Positions 59,928 through 64,000 of a stretch of 64,000 nucleotides of DNA are shown here, piece by piece (positions within the stretch are counted from its first letter, which is position 1; each line of letters starts with the position of its first letter). Source of the DNA: an uncultured Mollicutes bacterium (GTDB taxonomy: Bacteria; Bacillota_I; Bacilli_A; RFN20; CAG-826). The stretch is taken from the NCBI GenBank assembly GCA_900540385.1, contig UQFY01000002.1, positions 62,001 to 126,000 of the forward strand, written 5' to 3'. The notes under the pieces were generated by a model. The model worked only from the letters and a program-made list of their open reading frames with translations. It was not told where the DNA came from and did not search any database. Position numbers and translations under genes: made by a program.

Positions 59928-61130
59928 ATGGTAAAATGTATGGCCGTTAACGCTGGCTCTTCTTCAATCAAATATAAACTCTTTGAGATGCCAGAAGAAA
60001 AAGTTATTTGCGAAGGCTTAGTTGAAAGAATTGGGCACGAAGATGCTCATTTCCGTTTGAAATACAAAGGAGAAAAACACGACGAATATCTTCCAATTAT
60101 GGATCATAACGTTGGTGTTGAATTAATTTTAAAAGCATTGAAGGACTACGAAATCGTTAAAGATTTCGAGGAAATCAAAGCCATTGGTCACCGTGTTGTC
60201 CAAGGTGGTAAGTATTTCTCTAAATCCGCCTATTTTAATGAGGATACAGAAGAGAAGATCACCAAACTTGTTCCGCTTGATCCTTTACACGCTCCAGCTC
60301 ATTTAATTGGTTATCACGCTTTCAAAAAGGTGTTGCCTAACGCTGTCACCATCGCTGTTTTTGATACTGCTTTCCATCAAAGCATGCAGCCTGAGGATTA
60401 TTTATACCCAATCCCATACGAATACACTGAAAAATATGATTGCAGAAGATATGGTGCACATGGTACTTCCCACCACTATTTAGCTGATAAAGCCATCAAA
60501 GATTATTTCCATGGCGATAAAAGCAAACGTATTATCACTCTCCATTTAGGAAGTGGCGCTTCTATTTGCGCCATTAAAGATGGCAAGTGCGTAGCAACCT
60601 CTATGGGCCTTACTCCATTAGGTGGCGTTATGATGGGAACACGTTGTGGCGATATCGACCCATCCGTCTATTATTATCTTGGCACTTGCACAGGAAAAAG
60701 CTCCGAAGAAATCTACGATATTTTGAATAAAAAGTCCGGTTTCTTAGGTGTCTCTGGCCTTTCGAATGATACACGTGATATCTTAGCGGCCGCAGAAAAA
60801 GGCGATGAGAGATGTATCAACGCTTTAAAACTTTGGGCAAGAAGAGTTGCTGATTTCGTTGGCTCTTATTATGTTCGTTTAGGCGGAGCAGACATGCTCA
60901 TTTTCTCTGCCGGTATTACCGAGAACAACCCAATTTGCCGCAAAATGATCTTAGACGATATTTCTGAGGCTTTAGATATCCATATTGATTGGGCAAAGAA
61001 CGACGAATTAATTGGCAAAGAAGGAGAAATCTCCACCCCCGATAGCAAGATTAGAGTGGCTGTCATCCCAACCGATGAGGAAGTTATGATTGCCCGCGAT
61101 TGCTATAGTGCATTAGAGGGAACTTTATAA
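59928..61130 (+). CDS. ackA: Acetate kinase
   Basis: Makes ATP and acetate from acetyl phosphate, the main substrate-level phosphorylation step of fermenting Bacillota. The 400 residues have the ASKHA motifs MAVNAGSSSIKYKL at the N-terminus, FDTAFHQSM, YGAHGTSHHY, HLGSGASICAI and FSAGITENNP, all intact. A weak AGAGG precedes the ATG. nrnA follows by one base. pta is not in the window. Confidence 0.97.
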   Translation: MVKCMAVNAGSSSIKYKLFEMPEEKVICEGLVERIGHEDAHFRLKYKGEKHDEYLPIMDHNVGVELILKALKDYEIVKDFEEIKAIGHRVVQGGKYFSKSAYFNEDTEEKITKLVPLDPLHAPAHLIGYHAFKKVLPNAVTIAVFDTAFHQSMQPEDYLYPIPYEYTEKYDCRRYGAHGTSHHYLADKAIKDYFHGDKSKRIITLHLGSGASICAIKDGKCVATSMGLTPLGGVMMGTRCGDIDPSVYYYLGTCTGKSSEEIYDILNKKSGFLGVSGLSNDTRDILAAAEKGDERCINALKLWARRVADFVGSYYVRLGGADMLIFSAGITENNPICRKMILDDISEALDIHIDWAKNDELIGKEGEISTPDSKIRVAVIPTDEEVMIARDCYSALEGTL

Positions 61131-61131
61131 T

Positions 61132-62133
61132 ATGGCCAAATTACCAAAAGAAATCACGAATTACGGATTAGATTTAAAAAAGAATTATTCATATTTCTAT
61201 TCTTGTGTTAAAAAGTACGATCACATCGTTATTTTCCGCCACATTAAACCAGATTTTGACGCAATGGGCACCCAGATGGGTCTTTATACCTTTATTAAAG
61301 ATAATTTCCCAAATAAAGACGTCCATTTTGTTGGTGATAATCATGTGACTTTCACTCCAAGGCTTTTTCCAGAAACAGAAAGACTCAACGATTCCTATTT
61401 CGATGAGCCTTTCTTAGCCATCATTTGTGATGTTGGCGATCATGAAAGAATTGCTGACCCTCGCTATACAAAGGCTAAAAAGATTTTGAAAGTAGATCAC
61501 CACCCATGTAAGGTTGAGATTGCTTCTCATCCTATATTAGATACAGAATCAGCGGCTTCGGCCGAAATTATGACCGACATCCTCTTAAAGTGGAAGGGAA
61601 CTACTCTTTCTAAGGAAGCAGCTTCCTACCTTTATATCGGCATTGTCGGAGATTCTGGAAGATTTCAATATTCTTCCACAAACGCTCACACATTCGCTTG
61701 TGCCAGTGCTCTTATCGAAACAGGAATTTCCATTCGCGATATCTATTTAAAAATGTATGAGAAAAATATCGATGATTTGAAAGTAACGGCATACGTACTT
61801 AATCATTTCTCGGTATCCCCGCATGGAGTCGCTTATTATCTATTACCAGATTCCGTTCAAAAAGAGCTTAAGATTACCTCCGAACAAGGGAAGAACAATG
61901 TCAATCTCTTCGCGAACATCGAAGGAATCAATGCTTGGTGTTCTATTACCGAAGACCCAAATCCAAAAGATTACTGCTGGAGAATTTCCATTCGAAGCAA
62001 AGGAAAAGATATTTCCGGAGTTGCGAATATGTGGGAAGGTGGCGGACATGCTCAGGCAAGCGGTTGCAAAATCAAATCTCTTGATCAATTAGACGCCTTC
62101 GTTAAATCTCTTGATGACCTCTTCCTTTCTTAA
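61132..62133 (+). CDS. nrnA: NrnA-type DHH phosphoesterase (nanoRNase / pAp phosphatase)
   Basis: Degrades short oligoribonucleotides, and in Bacillota also 3'-phosphoadenosine 5'-phosphate or cyclic dinucleotide products. The 333 residues have RHIKPDFDAMGTQ (motif I), CDVGDHERI (II), VDHHPCKV (DHH, III), GIVGDSGRFQYS (IV) and DHHA1 motif GGGHAQASGCK. It is a near neighbour of ackA (ATG one base after the ackA stop), so co-transcribed. Confidence 0.92.
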   Translation: MAKLPKEITNYGLDLKKNYSYFYSCVKKYDHIVIFRHIKPDFDAMGTQMGLYTFIKDNFPNKDVHFVGDNHVTFTPRLFPETERLNDSYFDEPFLAIICDVGDHERIADPRYTKAKKILKVDHHPCKVEIASHPILDTESAASAEIMTDILLKWKGTTLSKEAASYLYIGIVGDSGRFQYSSTNAHTFACASALIETGISIRDIYLKMYEKNIDDLKVTAYVLNHFSVSPHGVAYYLLPDSVQKELKITSEQGKNNVNLFANIEGINAWCSITEDPNPKDYCWRISIRSKGKDISGVANMWEGGGHAQASGCKIKSLDQLDAFVKSLDDLFLS

Positions 62134-62196
62134 TAGGAAGGGGTTTTCTTTAAAAGAGGGCGTTTCGTATTCTTTCTCTTAAAAAAGAGACGCTTT
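62121..62196 (+). terminator. Terminator region after nrnA (two hairpins)
   Basis: First hairpin CTTCCT / AGGAAG (62121-62140) with the nrnA stop in its loop, then GGGTTTTCTTT. Second hairpin GCGTTTC / GAGACGC (62160-62193) with an inner TCTCTT/AAGAGA stem, then TTTC. Either could terminate; neither is strong. Confidence 0.45.
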
Positions 62197-62329
62197 CTTA
62201 CGATAGAAAGGATTGTTTTTCATCCTTTCTTTTTCTTTAGAAAAAGAGGTCAACCATCCTATCATATTGAAAACTTCTCTTGCTTCGTTTAAGAAAAATG
62301 AACGTTCTATGTTATACTTACTAAGATTT

Positions 62330-63784
62330 ATGGCAAACGTATTTGAAATTAGTAAAACTTATTTGACGCAAATTGAAAATTATCAAGACGAAACTTCCCC
62401 TTTAAGCAAGATTCTTGAAAATTCCCAAAATGTCCTCTTCCGTGCTTATTTAGCTAGAAGGAAAAACAACAAAGTCGGTTATTTCGACGAAGAAATCTTT
62501 CCTTTTGTTCTTCTTCGTTATTATGTAGGCGATGGCAGATTTATCCTTTTTGATTTAAACGCTTATAAAAACGGCTGGCATGCTAAGGAGCAGGAAAAAC
62601 CTGAACCAAACGAGATTTCTTCCCCTGTTTTAGATTTGCTTGATGAGACCTCTTCTTTTACTCATCAAGATGTTTTGGCCAACCGTCTTGAAAGCTATCC
62701 AACCTTAACCGATTGGTTTAAAAAACTTCTAGATAAAATTCCTGAGGAAGACAGAGAAAAGATTTCTTTAGATGGTGTTAAGGTTAAGAAGTATCAAGAA
62801 GTCTTAGAGGAAGAAAAGAAAAAGCTTGTTATAGAAGAAAAAGACGCTTCCCCTGCTATCTCTCCTCAGAAAATTGAATCGAAACCCCTTCAAAAAGAAA
62901 AGAAAGTATTTAAGAAAAAACAAGAAACCAAGAAAGTTCAAGTTAAGACCGTTTCCTTTAATAAGAGTGATGATTTGGAAGAAAAGAAACTTATCGCTCT
63001 TCAAAATCGTGCCACCGAGCTTAATAATCGCATCAAGAAAAGAGTCGGCATTCATTTTGGTTGGGACGAATTGTTTGTCTATGCCCAAAATGGCGATGCG
63101 ATGCTTACGATGATTGATAAAAAGGTACGTAAAAAAGGCCTTAAGAGTCAAGACAAAGACTGGATTATCGTTGCTACATACACCGTTGAAGATGAGGATT
63201 TCTTGCTCATTAAGGAACATTATCCTGATCATACCTTTAGAAGCGATGATATCCTTCATAAGCCGAGTGCAGAATTCGTTTCTTTAGCCATCGTTGTCTC
63301 TCCCGTGAAAAAAATGACGCCAAAGGTGGAGGATGGGGTGAAGAAGGTTTCGCAAAAAGCCGTTTCTTTCGTTAATATTGTCCCAGAAACTGGATTTAGC
63401 GCTTCCGATGACCCTCTTTTGAACGATGACGAAGAGGAAGAAGAAATCATTAAACGTCCAATAAATGATGGCATTATTCGCAAAGTGAAATACAAAGGGG
63501 CGAATATCAATCATTATGAGGAACCAAAATCCTACTCGGTTCCTAATCAGGAAGATGATGAAGACATAGAAGAAAGTGGCACGTATTCTAATCCAAACGG
63601 AGAATACGGAATCGACAATTATTCTGAAGATGAAGACGAAGTCGAAATTCCTAAGCATTGGAAATGTCCTTTCTGCCCTTCCAAAAATCCTTGGCATACA
63701 GAAGAACCTGCAAGAATCGCTAAAAACCCTGATGGAAGCTATACATTCCTTTGCAAGAAACATAAAAACAATTCGTTAAATTGA
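62330..63784 (+). CDS. Unrecognised charged protein with C-terminal Cys/His cluster
   Basis: I do not recognise this 484-residue protein. From MANVFEISKTYLTQ it has a globular N-terminal part (to about 150), a Lys/Glu-rich coil-like middle (EEEKKKLVIEEKD, KKVFKKKQETKK), a second globular block (about 225-330, with HFGWDELFVYAQNGDAMLTM), an acidic linker (DDEEEEEI) and a C-terminal Cys/His cluster, CPFC...CKKHKN, that could bind zinc. The start was taken at ATG 62330, 11 nt after TATACT; upstream in-frame ATGs lie inside or before the promoter. It overlaps no other gene and leads the next membrane gene. Confidence 0.6.
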   Translation: MANVFEISKTYLTQIENYQDETSPLSKILENSQNVLFRAYLARRKNNKVGYFDEEIFPFVLLRYYVGDGRFILFDLNAYKNGWHAKEQEKPEPNEISSPVLDLLDETSSFTHQDVLANRLESYPTLTDWFKKLLDKIPEEDREKISLDGVKVKKYQEVLEEEKKKLVIEEKDASPAISPQKIESKPLQKEKKVFKKKQETKKVQVKTVSFNKSDDLEEKKLIALQNRATELNNRIKKRVGIHFGWDELFVYAQNGDAMLTMIDKKVRKKGLKSQDKDWIIVATYTVEDEDFLLIKEHYPDHTFRSDDILHKPSAEFVSLAIVVSPVKKMTPKVEDGVKKVSQKAVSFVNIVPETGFSASDDPLLNDDEEEEEIIKRPINDGIIRKVKYKGANINHYEEPKSYSVPNQEDDEDIEESGTYSNPNGEYGIDNYSEDEDEVEIPKHWKCPFCPSKNPWHTEEPARIAKNPDGSYTFLCKKHKNNSLN

Positions 63785-63793
63785 GGAGACAAT

Positions 63794-64000
63794 ATGAAAA
63801 AAACGAACTATACAAAAGAACAAAAGAAAACCATTTTAATTTATTGTGGAGAATTAGTCATTTTCTCAGTGGTATTCTTTACTATCGGCCTTCTTATCCT
63901 CTTAGAAGTAATTGGCATCAAAGACTGGAAAAGATATGTGTTTACCTATCTGACATTAATTGGCGGAATCTGGCCTATCGCTGATTTCATCTGGATGTTA
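63794..64000 (+). CDS. Membrane protein, N-terminal part (runs off the window)
   Basis: 69 codons are visible, open to the window end. A charged start MKKTNYTKEQKK is followed by two membrane helices (about 13-37 and 48-69: ILIYCGELVIFSVV and YLTLIGGIWPIADF). GAGGAG is 6 nt before the ATG, and the ATG is 10 nt after the upstream TGA, so it is in an operon with the zinc-cluster protein. Function unknown. Confidence 0.75.
   Translation, partial: MKKTNYTKEQKKTILIYCGELVIFSVVFFTIGLLILLEVIGIKDWKRYVFTYLTLIGGIWPIADFIWML

Noticed and set aside
1..64000. UGA read as tryptophan (Mycoplasma code)
   Set aside because: Several firmly identified genes (rnhC, the lipoprotein, prp, mraZ) end at UGA and Trp is encoded by UGG.
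1..64000. CRISPR arrays, rRNA genes, prophage or plasmid genes
   Set aside because: No regularly spaced direct repeats, no 16S/23S/5S sequence and no phage structural, integrase or replication-initiator genes were seen.

Overview
The window reads as chromosomal DNA of a low-GC, Mollicutes-like member of the Bacilli. It probably belongs to an uncultured, wall-less or wall-reduced gut lineage related to Acholeplasma, Izemoplasma or RF39; this placement is an inference from gene content, not a database match. The reasons are: Bacillota-type regulation (three T-box leaders, a CIRCE/HrcA site, the L27-Prp pair, RNase HIII, MutS2, RecJ/Rel/HisS order); a division cluster reduced to mraZ-rsmH-small membrane gene plus ftsA-ftsZ with no peptidoglycan genes between them; and lineage-type proteins that I cannot name. 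UGA is a normal stop codon here (it ends the lipoprotein, RNase HIII and several other genes), so the code is standard.

Layout. 1-12.9 kb, all minus strand: peptide and radC; then rplU-prp-rpmA; a GT2 glycosyltransferase; obgE; a 30-residue membrane peptide; ruvA-ruvB; secDF; recJ-rel-hisS. 12.9-21.5 kb, minus: tig, lon, engB, a phosphodiesterase-superfamily protein and valS with its T-box. 21.5-26.9 kb: a TPR-like protein and a lipoprotein on divergent promoters, a HAD phosphatase, a zinc-ribbon membrane protein with an SPFH partner, and tRNA-Arg(UCU). 27-36.6 kb: mutS2-uvrC, rnhC, and ileS-lspA-rluD behind a T-box. 36.6-41.4 kb: ftsA-ftsZ, mraZ-rsmH-ftsL-like, yceD. 41.4-47.5 kb: pheS-pheT behind a T-box, a TrmH/SpoU methyltransferase, a YgjP-type metalloprotease, and a DUF523 protein with a long disordered tail. 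47.6-47.9 kb: a 267-bp MITE with terminal inverted repeats and an 8-bp target duplication. 47.9-62.1 kb: carbohydrate and energy genes (MsmX/UgpC ATPase, PucR-like regulator, GH13 glucosidase, heterodimeric ABC exporter, glycogen phosphorylase and branching enzyme, acetate kinase, NrnA). 62.3-64 kb: an unrecognised zinc-knuckle protein and the start of a membrane protein.

Two expression styles stand out. Genes with regulated 5' leaders (T-box, L21 leader, CIRCE) and most internal cistrons use Shine-Dalgarno sites or ATGA/TAATG overlaps. At least twelve other transcription units have a -10 hexamer only 6-9 nt before the ATG, which predicts leaderless or nearly leaderless mRNAs. This spacing also fixes several start codons.

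The best candidate for something undescribed is a 58-residue peptide gene between valS and radC. It has a double-glycine-type leader (P-G instead of G-G), a hydrophobic core and a Trp-rich C-terminus. It is ATGA-coupled to radC, and its ribosome-binding site lies in the 3' arm of a terminator-like hairpin.
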